Of a stretch of DNA of 64,000 nt, positions 21,772 through 33,798 are shown piece by piece. The stretch comes from Coprinellus micaceus. Its lineage: Eukaryota > Basidiomycota > Agaricomycetes > Agaricales > Psathyrellaceae. The position numbers and the translations under genes were made by a program. Under the pieces are notes generated by a model. It had not been told where the DNA came from, did not search any database, and worked only from the letters and a program-made list of their open reading frames with translations. The stretch lies in the NCBI GenBank assembly GCA_951394405.1, contig OX596338.1:3410001-3474000 (forward strand), in the 5' to 3' direction. Each line of letters opens with the position of its first letter. Position 1 is the first letter of the stretch.

Positions 21772-24700
21772 ATGCTGGGCCTCCTCGCTCGCCTCCCCGC
21801 TGCGAGGCAGCACCCAGTGCCGCTAACTCCTCTCTTTATACGTCACTTCTCGACACCGCGAGCAACATCCCAGATTCTGAAACTCGCGTTGCCCCGGTTC
21901 TCAAGTCCTCAGGGCATTGTTGTGCACTGCCAAACGCGCCCTTTATCGTTGGGGTCCATCTTTGGACGGCCAAAGCCGGCGCCATTGCCAACGCCCCACG
22001 TCGTTGCCCACATTACTCGGTTGGAGGCGGAAGCCAACGTGCGCCCGCACGATGTCGCGAAACAGGTCGCCCTTTTCGATGCCCTGGTGGCCACGAAGAT
22101 GAAGTCGTCGTATGAATTGGTTATTAGTCGCTGGGAGAGAATGTGTGAATTCGTGCGTATTAGGCTCTTCTACTTCCTGTCCAGGTCTCATGCATGGCGG
22201 GCAATAGGACCCTACTTCACCCCTCCTCGTGTCACCCGAAGCATTCAAACTCTACCTGGCCTGCCTCGTGAACACCGACCAAAGAGCCTCCGTATTCTCC
22301 GCGGTGCGCCGAAGGGACAGCCTCCTCGCTGCACATCACCCGGCGGCGGCGGAAGCCTCGTCTACTGAAGCCTCGACCACGCCCTCGGAATCGCCTGCCC
22401 CTGAAGGAACAGAAACGGCCACGACGCAGACCGGCGCCGCCACTCCTGAAGTCTCGAAACCGCTCACTAGCCAGGCTATTGCCGAGTCGGTACTCGCCGG
22501 ACCTTTGGTTGCTCCAACTACACCTTCGACTGCGACCCCACCCCCTGCCTTTGTGAAGTTGGATGGCCTTGGTGACAGGCACAGTGGAGACCCCATTCAG
22601 GTCTCGATTGTAGAGCGTGCGTTTTCATCATTCGCTTGTCGAAATAGTCAATCTCACCAGCAGTTCAGGCAAGGGGTCATGGATTCCACGCACCATTCGT
22701 TTCATTGCAATTATGCTCGTCAGCTCGTTTTGTATGTATTCCATCACGCACGCATAGACGCGATCACTAAGCGCTCCCTTTCTAGTCTTCCTTGTCATAC
22801 TCTCGGTGTTCTTCGAGAACAGCGGGTTAATGAAAGCAGGACCCCGCCAGTCACAGTTTGAGCCGTCCGAGGGTAAAACGGTAAAATTCAGTGACGTGCA
22901 CGGAGTCGATGAGGCAAAAGAGGTAAGCACCATTTTCACCTTGTCTGCCCGGATTCATATTGATTTGTATTACGCAGGAGTTGCAAGACATCGTGGCTTT
23001 CCTAAAGGACCCTGCTGCGTTCTCGTCACTGGGCGGCAAGCTGCCGAAGGGCGTGCTCTTGACTGGGTAAGCTCCCCTGAACCACTCGGCTAGCATTCCA
23101 TTAACGCGAGGCTGGGTTGTGACAGACCACCGGGTACCGGTAAGACCATGCTTGCCCGCGCCGTCGCAGGAGAGGCTGGCGTGCCGTTCTTCTTCGCATC
23201 TGGGTGAGTTTCGGCCCCATTTTTCCAACCCAAAACAATTTATTAAAAAGAGCTGCGTGGCTTCTTTTAGATCCGACTTTGAAGAGATGTTTGTTGGTGT
23301 TGGAGCAAAACGTGTCCGTGAACTCTTCGCTGCGGCGCGCAAGAAGGAACCTGCTATCATTTTCATTGACGAGTTGGACGCGGTTGGCGGCAAGCGTAGC
23401 AGCCGTGACCAGCAATACATGAAGCAGACCCTGAACCAGCTCCTCGTTGAGATGGACGGTTTCCAGCAAAGTGAAGCTATCATCGTCATCGCGGCAACCA
23501 ATTTTCCTGAAAGCCTTGACCAGTGAGTGGACGAATCGTTTGGGCCTCCTTCATTTTACTTATGCTCCGACTCCAAAGGGCTCTGGTTCGCCCTGGAAGG
23601 TTCGATAGGCATGTAGCCGTGCCTTTGCCCGACATTAAAGGCCGCGCACATATTCTCGCGCACCATATGCGCAATGTGACCACCGCACCTGGTGATTCAC
23701 AGTTTCTTTTAGTTCCCCGGGCGGTTTGCTGATTGTATTGTTACCCACTTATAGGTGTTGATCCCCAGATCCTTGCACGAGGTACTCCAGGTTTCTCGGG
23801 CGCTGATCTCCAGAATATGGTCAAGTCAGTTGCCGCATTATCGATAAATTGAGAAGACCTTTTTATTTACCGTTCATTTAGCCAAGCCGCTATCCAAGCA
23901 TCCAAGGAGAAGGCGACAGAAGTGTCCCTTAAGCACTTTGAATGGGCCAAAGTATGTACTTCATCCCGCTTATCCTCCCGCCTCCCGCTCATTTCACCCT
24001 AGGACCGAATCCTAATGGGAGCTGAGAGGAAGAGCCAGTACCTCGACCCTAAGAACAAGTTGGCCACCGCTTACCACGAGGTATGTATCGGTCTCACTTG
24101 GTAGCGTTTTCTACTGATCGAATTTTCCCTTCCTTTCTATCGTCTAGGGAGGCCATGCTCTTGTCGCTCTCTATTCAGACGGAGCTATGCCACTTCACAA
24201 GGTTACTTGCGTTCCTCGTGGCCACGCTTTGGGTTATGTATGCCGAAATCCCCGTTTGTATGGCTCGATGTATGTTAACCGCCCTTTTTACAGACTTCTT
24301 TCCTGCCAGAGGATGATAGAACATCGGTCAGCTACAAGCAGTATCTTGCCGGTATCGCTGTATCGATGGGCGGTCGAATTGCGGAAGAGCTCAGTAGGTT
24401 TTTTTCTTTCGTTTGCACCCGAAATTCCGCTACATGTTCTTACGCTTCAACCGCAGTTTATGGTGAAGATAATATCTCGAGTGGCGCCAGTTCCGACATC
24501 CAACAAGCCACACGGACGGCCCACAGCATGGTTAAGGTGGCTCGAAATACTGCAGATTCCAGAATGTTTCGCTTATGCTACTTCACCCCTTTCAGCGTTG
24601 GGGGTTTTCCAAGCTTGGTCCGGTGTTCTACGATACCAACAGCGATAACTTGAGCTCCCGACGAAGGGAAGAAATCGAAGATGAAATTACCCGGTGAGTT

Positions 24701-25058
24701 TCATCTCTTTGCCGACAGGGCCCGGCGAGCGCTCCCCCTCTTCGTTGTTGGACTGTTTGAGTTTTCTGGGGGCTGACGCTATTGTCCACTAGAATCGTAC
24801 GCGGCGCGGAGGACCGTGCGAGGTCGATCCTCACCTCGAAGATGGATGAGCTGCACAAGGTACGTCATTGTTGATGCTGTCCTGTATTATTGGTTTGATG
24901 ATTTCCTTTCGCAGTTGGCACATGCCCTGGTCGAGCACGAGACTCTGGACTCCGACGAGGTGAAGAAAGTCATCAAGGGTGAAGCCATCCGGAGTGTAGC
25001 GGAGGTTTTAAAGGAGGACTTGTCCAAGAAGGAGAAGGAGAAAGAGGGCTCACCGTGA
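21772..25058 (+). CDS. YME1: Mitochondrial i-AAA protease (FtsH/YME1 type)
   Basis: I can join 17 exons: 21772-22152, 22208-22616, 22669-22731, 22786-22922, 22978-23066, 23126-23203, 23271-23522, then ten more to the TGA at 25058; about 790 residues by my estimate. The N terminus ([14 protein letters not shown]...) is a basic mitochondrial presequence. A membrane helix ([20 protein letters not shown]) precedes the AAA domain. Walker A GPPGTGKT is split by an intron; Walker B is [12 protein letters not shown]; the second region of homology ends RPGRFDR; the zinc protease motif HEGGH is formed across another intron. The C-terminal tail is Lys/Glu-rich. In yeast the i-AAA protease faces the intermembrane space and removes misfolded inner-membrane proteins. 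A single membrane helix before the AAA module, rather than two, supports YME1 over m-AAA types. Confidence 0.95.
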
Positions 25059-26411
25059 AGGAGGGTCGAGGCGATTGAAGGTGAAAACCTCTGCCTGCAT
25101 CGACGGCCGTGTATCTTATTGGTTGTCCCCCCAAGCTAATCCACCACTCTCTACAATGGCTTTAGATAGGGCCATAATCATTCTCATCGACTCACGGCTC
25201 GCCCAGTCCAGGGTTCAGGGAGATCACCAGCAGCCGACTATTCGTTCCGGGTAAACGGCCCCTCGTTTGGCGAAACAGCATTGCGGCTCGATATCCAGCC
25301 AGGGCGTGGCGTCCCCCGATCTGTTTAATTGTTGGGCAAAGCTTAGGTTTAACCGTTTCTGCTGAGACTTGTAGATGTGCCCGATTTCCGGGCTTGATAT
25401 TCCAACTGCGTTTAATCTGTTAACGAAACGTGGAGTCGCGCGTACGCCTCGCACGCATTTCGTGAGCGCTCTCTAAGAATGACTCCAAGGAAATTTCGAG
25501 TCTATTCAATCAACGCAGGGGCAGGAAACGGGCCCCGTTGGGGAAATTGTGGCGATGGCGCACCTACCACGCTCTGGGTGATTGCCATCCCTGCCCCTCA
25601 TCCCTGTTCCCCTTTGCCCCACGGCAAGTCGAGATAATCTAGGCGGATTCCATGTGGCGTGTCACTTTGCCCTGTCTAAAGAATTGCCCGATATCCTTGG
25701 ATCTGTTTCTCCCTCTTTCCCCTGACGACGCTTTTCTCCGCGTGGCTCTACTTGGCCCTGGGGTCGTCTACATGAAAGGGAAATGTGTGTCTACTTCTGG
25801 GCTGCGCCCTGAGCAATCTGTCGTCATTCAGGTCCGTCGTGTGCCGAGCCCGCACATCTATCCGACTCACAGAAGCAGATATTAAAGATATCAGTCCATC
25901 CGGCCCATGTTTGCTTCATACGTCGCCTAGACCTTGTGCGTGGCGAGAGAAAGCTCCTTACCCGACGCACTGGTCCGCCTCAAACGCCTCGCGACTTTCT
26001 GCTATCGGCGTAGAAGATCTCGATGGCAATTGGGCAAACCTTAACGTATAGTTGGTTACCGGTCGATCTGGGTCAGATGGCTGAGACCGAGAATTGGGCA
26101 TATTTACGGTGTGAAATTCAAGGGAAAATATAGTGGAAAGTGGCCTCTGCTTGGAGCCTGGACGCCCTTAAAAGCTCGGCTAGCGACTGCCCTCGACATC
26201 AGCAAACCAGACCCCGGATTCCACACACAAGAGTCGCACTCTCGTCGAACCCTGGTACCGGCCCTCCACTGCACCTCTGACATATCTTCTTCCAAATTGT
26301 CGAACTCTATTCCGACGATCATACCTCCGCCGACTCTCAGCTGAAAGTGAGTATAGCCCTGGCTTTTGACCCGTTCCCGTCTCTTGGTTTTAACAAGCTT
26401 TAACTGCAGCC
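25059..26411. other. No gene recognised
   Basis: Follows YME1. Short frames on both strands without domain-like translation; no tRNA or clear repeat. A gene with many small exons could be missed here. Confidence 0.4.
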
Positions 26412-26744
26412 ATGTGCCATCGAATCCTCCACTTCGCCTACTACGAGGAATGCCGCCACCGCGACCTGATTAGAGAGGAGGTCATCGATTGCGGAATGCC
26501 TAATTGTGGCTATAGCGTGAACCATGACCCAGCGTGCCCCCCGGAGTGTGAGCATTATTTCAAGAACCCTGAGCGAATCGACGACCGAACTGTGGGTCCA
26601 CGTCGTATGCCTTTTTTTGAAAGTACCGCTTCTGATCAACGGCGTCCACAGGAGCACACAGGGGTCTGCAGGGAGTGCAAGAAGCCACGTTTCGCGCCTC
26701 GCCCAAAGCTTAACGAGTCCGTTGTATATAATCGTAACTCTTAA
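26412..26744 (+). CDS. Small Cys-rich protein, two exons
   Basis: Exons 26412-26604 and 26662-26744 around a 57-nt intron (gtatgc...cacacag), in frame. The product of about 91 residues starts MCHRILHFAYYEECRHRDL and contains CGMPNCGYSVNH, CPPECEHYF and, after the junction, VCRECKKP; that is nine cysteines with paired C-x2-C or C-x3-C spacing and nearby histidines, suggesting metal or disulphide structure. I chose the distal acceptor because the proximal one shifts the frame and loses the last Cys pair. The pattern (IDC..P.C..S..H....C...C) matches a common small basidiomycete family without known function. No signal peptide, so it is probably intracellular. Confidence 0.7.
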   Translation: MCHRILHFAYYEECRHRDLIREEVIDCGMPNCGYSVNHDPACPPECEHYFKNPERIDDRTVGPRRMPFFESTASDQRRPQEHTGVCRECKKPRFAPRPKLNESVVYNRNS

Positions 26745-26811
26745 AGCTTGAAGTTGTGAAGACGTTTCCAACATATGCACCTACTTACACGCGATGTACT
26801 GTACCATATGT

Positions 26812-29800
26812 CTATACGTCCAAGTCGAAATCCATGAGTGCGTTGTCACTCAGACCTCCATCTCCATATTCGTTTTCGTCATCGTCAGAGCCCGCGTTCT
26901 GCTCCGCTTGCAGCGCTAGCTCCTTCTGCTTCACCTGGGCCTTCTCTATGTCTGCTAGCGTCCAAAGTGAAATCCCCGTTTGGTTTTCGTTGGGGTTTTG
27001 TGATATGGTGCGCATGAAAAGCTTCGAGAGCGTCAAGGCCATATCCATGGATAGGTTCGAAGCCGTCTCCGTGATGTACTGGTTTATCCACCTGGGTAGC
27101 TTGGAACGCTTGTCGGCCCTCGCAAACCGCTGAAAGAAAGCACCCAGTCAATATTACATTCACGGCGGTGAGGAAGACGGTCCTAACTTTATCGGCAAAG
27201 ACCATGAGCCCCCAATCTGTTTTACCCCGCAGTACACGCCCTACGCATTGGGCTGCATTCCTCATGGCGTCGAAACCGAGGAATTCGGATTCTCGGATGC
27301 GGTATGCGTCTCGCAAATACTCCAAGCGAGCCTTCAATATTCGACTTTCCGTGTATTGATACGGCACTCTGCAACAAAGGCTTTTCAGTACGTTATTTCC
27401 AAATGGGACCTAGGTCGCCTACCCGAACATGATCACAGCTCGCCCATAATTGTGGTCGAAATCGATTCCTTCTGACACCTTTCCCCTGGCCACAGATAAC
27501 AAGACGGCACCCCTACCGTTATCGCAAGCCTGGACAAGTGGATTAGAAGCATACCCACGCCGTGAGAGCACCAGTGACATACACGGCGGTAGTTCTCGAG
27601 TGCAATGCTCGTTTCATTTGCGTCGGGCGTCTCGACAAAGATAAGCTTGTGTTTCCAAACCTCGTTGAGAATACCCTGAAGATCGTGTTTAGCGAGGGGA
27701 GGCGAATTGACAACCAACAACGCACCATATCGTTCCATGCGGCAACAATGGATTCCATATAGAGGTAGCTTGGGAAGAAGGCCACGATTCCATCTGGTAC
27801 AATCTTACTATATTCCACTAGAATGCTCCCAAAATTACGGACAACTGCAGGATCGTTTCTGACTTCAAATCGAGAGCTAATGGCGACTTGGTCACTCCCG
27901 CGAGTGATGACCTGTGGGTGAGATATGATATATTAAATTGTGACGTGACACAAGGCGTCAAGCAAACGCGCGCACCAGGGGAAGGAAGGCGTTTCTTGTG
28001 AGGGTCATGGGATATGTTTCTTGCACCACTGGGGTAAATTGGAGCATCTTGGGATACATGTCAAGTGGAGAGATGGTCCCAGAGGTGATTACCACGCTGC
28101 TGAAGCGCTCGAAAACTGGCTTGATGGCGAGCGAAGGATCCAAGCATCTACATCGCTCAATTTAGAGCAGTTAGGCTTGATGAAGGAGGGTCGACTTACG
28201 TGAAGTGGAATACGGGATTCGGCACGGTCGCAGTATCTGTTTCGAAAGGCTCGAGGATCAGGAGGAAGCCTCGAGGGTCATGCGTCAGTCAGAGTGCGAA
28301 GAGTGTCAAAAAAGAGGGTACCTTTCTCATAAGTCGCCACCAATGTTGCAAAACTGGCGATCTTCTGCAACGAGGAGTACTCATCGAGGCGATTAAGTTC
28401 TAGGGTTCGTATCAAAGATTGCAATCGCTCTGCGCAGAACCTAACAAGAAGGTTACCCCGGAGCTAGCGAGAAAATGAATCGGCATACCTCAGAGGCCGC
28501 CTTTCGATGTACGTGATGTCTTTCAAATGCTGAAGGAACGACAAGGGCGTTTCTGCTACGACATGAAGCACTCTCATACGAGTCTAGAACGAAGCATGAA
28601 CAGCCGCGCCATGTAAAAGGAATCTTCGCCTACCTTGAGGTACTCGACAAAACGCTTCAAGAATGCGACGAAGTGCTCGGCCTTGCGAATGTTGCCCGGG
28701 ATGGCCTCACTCAGTAGGTCATCAGGTAGTACTAAGAAACGTTAGACCGCAGGCCTAATATGGGCATTGTGGTGGCCTACCAGGGTTGCCCATAACGACG
28801 TCTTCATCGTCAGCGTTAGCATCATCATCCTGCAGTCCTTCGACTAGCTTCGCGTATTCGTCCTGGAGCTTCGCAGCGTCCGTGGTCTTTATCCTGTTAC
28901 ACTAAGTTCAGGCGGCTGAGAGATTCAAACGGTCGACTCACTCCTCTATTCGCTCCCCGAGCTTGAGTATGCTTCGGGAAGCCGAGTCGAGCATGGGACG
29001 GGTGAGATCAATGCTCAACGACTCGATGCAGACGTTGTCTGCAAAGGGACGTTAGTTATGGCTTCACTCGTTACGCAAAAACCGTACCGATATTATGGGC
29101 TTCGTCAAACACGACAATGGCGTCCTTCGAAAGGTCTTTTGAGACTTGCTCAGCAACCTTGGGGTCCAAGAGATAATGGAAAGAATAGATGATAATGTCT
29201 GCAAAGGCCATCTGTGGGGAAGTTTAGTGCACTACGAAGGTCCGGCACACTAAGCCGCTTACCATTCGCCGAACAGTGAAATAGGGACATATGGCTTTCT
29301 CCCGGCCATAATCCAGCACATCTTCCAAGGTCCAAATGCCAGTTGGAATAAGGTTCCCTGGTTCCAGCTTCCCGAGGTTCTGCGAGAATGTAAGCTGGAG
29401 CGTATGGGCGCGTATCCCGCCATTAACGCACCTCATGCCAGTCACAGAGTTCCACTGAGCCTGGATCCGCTCTCCCTTTCTCGCAAGCTGCAGAATTGGT
29501 TAAGTCTCGACACTTGGCATCCACGACCTTTCCTTTCTTCTCTTTTGAAACCTATTGTGCGGTTCGGACGAGTAAGTTGGCTTCAAGTAATGGCCACGCA
29601 CATTAGGGTTTATACACAAGTTCTTCCGACTCGTCAGTCCCATTCCCATGAAGTTCTGCTCCTTCTGCCTCTCCTCCTCCGTTTCCGCGCACTTGATCCG
29701 GTACGCCATTAGCCGCTTCAACTCTGCCAGCGCCTTCTCGATTTCAGGAACGGTTCGTGAGCAATACACCAACTTCCGCTTCGTTGGGTAGAACTATGTC

Positions 29801-30184
29801 GGTTCGGTTCAGTAAAACATCTTGAATGCGTCCTGCCATGAACGCACTTGTTGATATGATACAATTAGGGAGAGCAGCGAGACGGTCTTTCCAGTCCCTG
29901 AAGGCATCTCCAGCACGCAGTGACCCTAGGATTCCATGAGCAACGCCGCGTTTTGAGACAGGTGCAGTTTGGGCTCACAGTTGCGTCCAGAGTTCGTTTG
30001 AGGTCACACATATACGCATATTGCTCTGCACAGAGGTTAAAAACACCCTGGTACTCAGAGAAGGGCACCTCACCTGGGTATATTCTGTCGTAAGGGAAAA
30101 TTATCTAGAATAGACCGTCGGTGACGCGGTTTCCAACCCTTGAACCCCCCTACTCACAGGGAGATTGTCGATGTAGAACTTCAT
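26812..30184 (-). CDS. RAD3: TFIIH 5'-3' DNA helicase XPD/RAD3
   Basis: The minus-strand gene starts MKFYIDNLP at 30184 and ends at 26812, with many short introns. Visible helicase motifs in order: Walker A in [13 protein letters not shown], iron-sulphur cysteines in [18 protein letters not shown] and [11 protein letters not shown], the DEAH box in [24 protein letters not shown] after it, and motif VI in [16 protein letters not shown]. The C-terminal exon reads [15 protein letters not shown] and closes in an acidic tail. XPD opens DNA in nucleotide excision repair and is a structural part of the core transcription factor TFIIH, held by its neighbours p44 and MAT1. All key residues of the iron-sulphur and helicase sites that I checked are present. 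Exon borders were followed by eye and are not all listed. The exact intron count is uncertain. Confidence 0.95.
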
Positions 30185-30649
30185 GATAGACTAAGGAAGG
30201 TGCCGCGGCTTTTAGGTATGGAAAACGAGGTGGAATGGGGATGGAATTTCAAAGGTGAGCGAACCACGAATGTGGTTGGAAGGAAAGCCTTGACGCGCGC
30301 GTCGCTGAACACACAATATTGCCTTTTGATTCCGTGTTCGGTGCCGGCGGAATCGTTGATCGGCCCCTGTCCTGCTCCCAATGGTTCTCCCAGCGACGGA
30401 CCCGGAATCGACTCATGAAGCACAAAATCTAAGAGACTGTATTGGTTGTATGTACTACAGAAGGCGATGTGATGCATATGAAGAATTGTCTGGGAGCCAT
30501 AGGCACACAAGGACCAACCTGGTGCACATGAAGAGTACGGGATGAAATGCAGTGAGAGCACCGAAAATGATGAAGACAGACAGCTGGAAGGGCACTGGTG
30601 GAAGTGGGGACATGGAGGAGGGAACAAGATGGAGAGCGCCGGCAGGTGG
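30185..30649. other. Gap between two same-strand genes
   Basis: Holds the 3' flank of the F-box gene and the promoter of XPD/RAD3. No further gene seen. Confidence 0.5.
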
Positions 30650-33137
30650 CTAAATCACAGTTACTCCTGGGTGTTTGTAATAGGTGATAAGATGCCTCCC
30701 AGCACCCAACTCATCAGGATGGATCCAAACGTCCTCATTCGTGATATTCTCGACTCCATGCCTGCGAAGAGACGACAGATCAGCATAATCCACAGCCAAA
30801 TGAAACCATGATGTATACGCACGATTCCTTGAGGTGGGATCGGAGCCTCGCCGAGCTTATACTTTTGAACTTGCGGCAGCGTGTGCAGTGAAGATGTTCA
30901 CCACCATGATATATATCCGCCCGTGACTTCCGCATCGCTTCATCTAGCCGATCGCGGATACAGGCCTTCGTCTCTTCGTCCTTGATGAGAACAGTTGTCG
31001 TCAGATCGGCGGAAAGGTGGGATGGCCGTCCCTACAAAAAATGTTATCAAACCTATACTTGTTCCCAGGTCAAGAGAACACATACCACCAACCCTCTCCA
31101 GGAGTACATAGAACGGCCACCGGTAGTCCCGTTGACATGTTCGAAGATGGGGTCAAGTTCGTCCAGGGCCTTGACAGTGAGCGCCGCAGGGTCAAGGTCG
31201 AGCTTGGTTTTGATGATGTCGGCAGTCTTCGCGGCCTTGTCGCTTAAGGAGAAGGAGTCATAGAGGTTCCAGGGAAGAGACTTCGTATGCGAGATGAAGG
31301 TCCTCATATCCTCGTCGAGGGTTTCGGGGACAAAGCGACCCCGCAAATCCCGACTGCAGGCATGAAGAAGCAGGTTCACTCCAGAAATGCCGTCGTTGTA
31401 GCACAGTTTGCACTTGAACAAAGCCACAGCGAGCTCCAAAGTCGATTCGTCGGCGGCCTCCTTGTCCAACCCAGTCGCAGGCGTAATCCCCTCTTTCATC
31501 TTCGCCACGACCTTAGCCTTGGAAGCCTTCACCCACTCCTCTTGGAGTTCCGTTATCTTGCTGATGACAAGCTCCTCCAAGATGGCCGGCTCGAGGTCGT
31601 CATCAATGGGCTCGGTCAGCACAATTTCCTTGACGCCGGAAGCCTGGAACAGGTCTGCTGCGGTGAGAAGGGGTTCGTCCATGGGTCGGGTGTCGACGTA
31701 TTCCCGGTAAGCCTCGAGGAATACATCAAATCTCTTCTTGATGCTCTGGTTGCGTTGCTGCTTCGCCAACTTGTCCTTGAAACCGTCCATGAGCGTGATG
31801 AATGCACCCTCCATTGCCGCCCAAACTTGAGAACGCGTCAAAATCAACCCGATGCTAGAATAATAGAATAGCCCATACCTCGGTCCGATATATCCTTCTT
31901 GAGGATGGAGCCCACGCAATTGGAAGTCCAGAAAGACGGCTCTTCAAACGTCAATTCGACAAGAGTGGGATTGTAGCCCATGCCATCAATCTTTTGGCGC
32001 AATACTTCCTTCCTCGTCGACCGTATTTCTTCGAGAGCGTCCGACCGTGCGTCACGTTGTGATGCAAGCCACCTGGAACACAACTTGGCATGCTGCGAGA
32101 GGTGAGTAGCTGAAGATCAACGAAGAGGCAACGACCCACATCACCAAGAACCTTTTTCGCAGCACTCTGTTCAGCGATCCAAGCCACTCGCTCTTCAGAG
32201 GTCTCCAGGGCATTGTAACTGTCGTCGAGTACTTGCGAAGCCTTGGAGTAGAAACGAAGTCCTCGCTCGGAGCGACGAGCTAGTCCAAGTAAGCATACCA
32301 ATACATGAACATGAGAATCATGAGTCTCACCTGAACCCGTCAACTGGAAGGTCGGCACGTAGTCCGACCACACCGATCGCGTAAAAGTGAACCTACACCT
32401 GTATAAGCCCCAGAGATATACGAACTACAATTCTGACTTACTCGGCGAGCACACACTTGGAGCAGCCTCGAAGCCTGGCCTCCCAAGCATAGGTCTGCGT
32501 GGTGAATGATGTGGTCCTACCACAGACCTACAACAAACAATTAGTATTCAAAACATAACAATACGCGGATGCATGCGCACATGACAATTCTTCCCGAACA
32601 GAAGGTCCACCCAGCGAGGCTCATCCAAGTCCTCCGGAGCCGGAGGAAGGTCAGGAACGTTCTCCAACGACGCCTTCCAGATGTCAGCGGACGACTTTTG
32701 CATAAGGATCGCCCGGAGCGATTTGGTCGTGCGCGAAAGGTGCAGCACATCTATCGGATCCAATTTTCCGAAAATCTGAAAGCGCATATAGTCAGTCATC
32801 TCGTCACGTCGCAACGTCGAGCACATACCTCGAACAACAGCTCTAGCGGCATCTCCGCAATCTGCTGTAAAAAACCCCGCTTCCCTCTAAACTTCTTCGT
32901 AGGCCTGCCCGAGTCGTCCTTCACGCCCAAGAGCGTCGCCGACGACGTAGCAACAGCCTTGCCCTTCGTCCCCGCCGACGGCGAGTCCTTCGACTTGCGC
33001 TTCCGCTTGGACCCCACCTTCGTGCTGGGGCCAGCGACTGCACTGTCAGACTCGTCCCCGCTCGAGTCTACATACTTGAATTCTCCTTCATCTACCTTGG
33101 GCAGGGCCTTGAGGCGGCTGGATTGGCGCGTGGTCAT
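30650..33137 (-). CDS. F-box protein with Cys-pair zinc motif
   Basis: Minus-strand gene with about eight exons, start ATG at 33137 (an in-frame ATG lies 21 bases upstream). The N terminus is basic and disordered (KRKRKSKDS). The F-box follows: EMPLELLFEIFGKLDPIDVL, then LHLSRTTKSLRAILMQKSS. After DEPRWVDLLFGKNCH an intron joins VCGRTTSFTTQTYAWEARLR and GCSKCV, giving C-x2-C pairs typical of basidiomycete F-box proteins. The long C-terminal part is helical; one exon reads ELVISKITELQEEWVKASK and a second Cys pair (HCTRCRKF) comes late. The last exon, reached through an intron after LKES, ends GRHLITYYKHPGVTVI. F-box proteins recruit substrates to SCF ubiquitin ligases through Skp1; the substrate is unknown. 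Such genes are highly expanded in Agaricomycetes. Confidence 0.85.
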
Positions 33138-33798
33138 TGTGGTTAAGGGACAAGACACGAGTCGCGGTGGCGGCGCTAATTATTAACTATTATTAGGCGT
33201 TCCCACGGGTCACACGGTATTGTGACTCGGGTTTACCGCATTAGGAGTGAAGGGCGGGATGATCGGGACTCAAGTTCGGGTAGGCTGTGGCTCTCAGGCT
33301 GGGAGGTGTGAATTCGTTCAATTTCGTTGGATGTACACGTTACAGCGGATATACGATATACAAAGCGTCCGCGCTCTACAGACATACAGAGATAGATCTG
33401 GTGCACAACAGGAGGGAGTACATGCAGGTGCCTCGGGCTGCAAGAGGCCAAAGCGAGGAGAGATGTAGGCAGCAAGACAAGGAAAGGAAGGGCGGATCGA
33501 GAGAGTATAAGTCTACAGCATAAAGATAACTATTGAAACCCTGAGTCGTATGTAATGTTGTGCGGCGGGGGACCATATGAATGAAGGAATGAAGAGCGGT
33601 TGAGTGTATGCATGGGAAGGGTCGTGTCGATGTGATGAGGGGAATGTTTTACAACAGTTGCAAGGAAAGGTAATAAATAGGGGATACGAAAGCGAGGTCG
33701 GGGGAAGAACGAAGGGTTTCACCAACACGAAAGAGAACCAGAGACCAAGAAAATACCGCAATACGAAGGGAGGATTTGGGAAAATGATGCGTGAGGCC
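33138..33798. other. No gene recognised
   Basis: Between the F-box gene promoter and the stop of the kinase gene. AT-richer, with no domain-like translation; probably the F-box promoter and the kinase 3' untranslated region. Confidence 0.45.
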
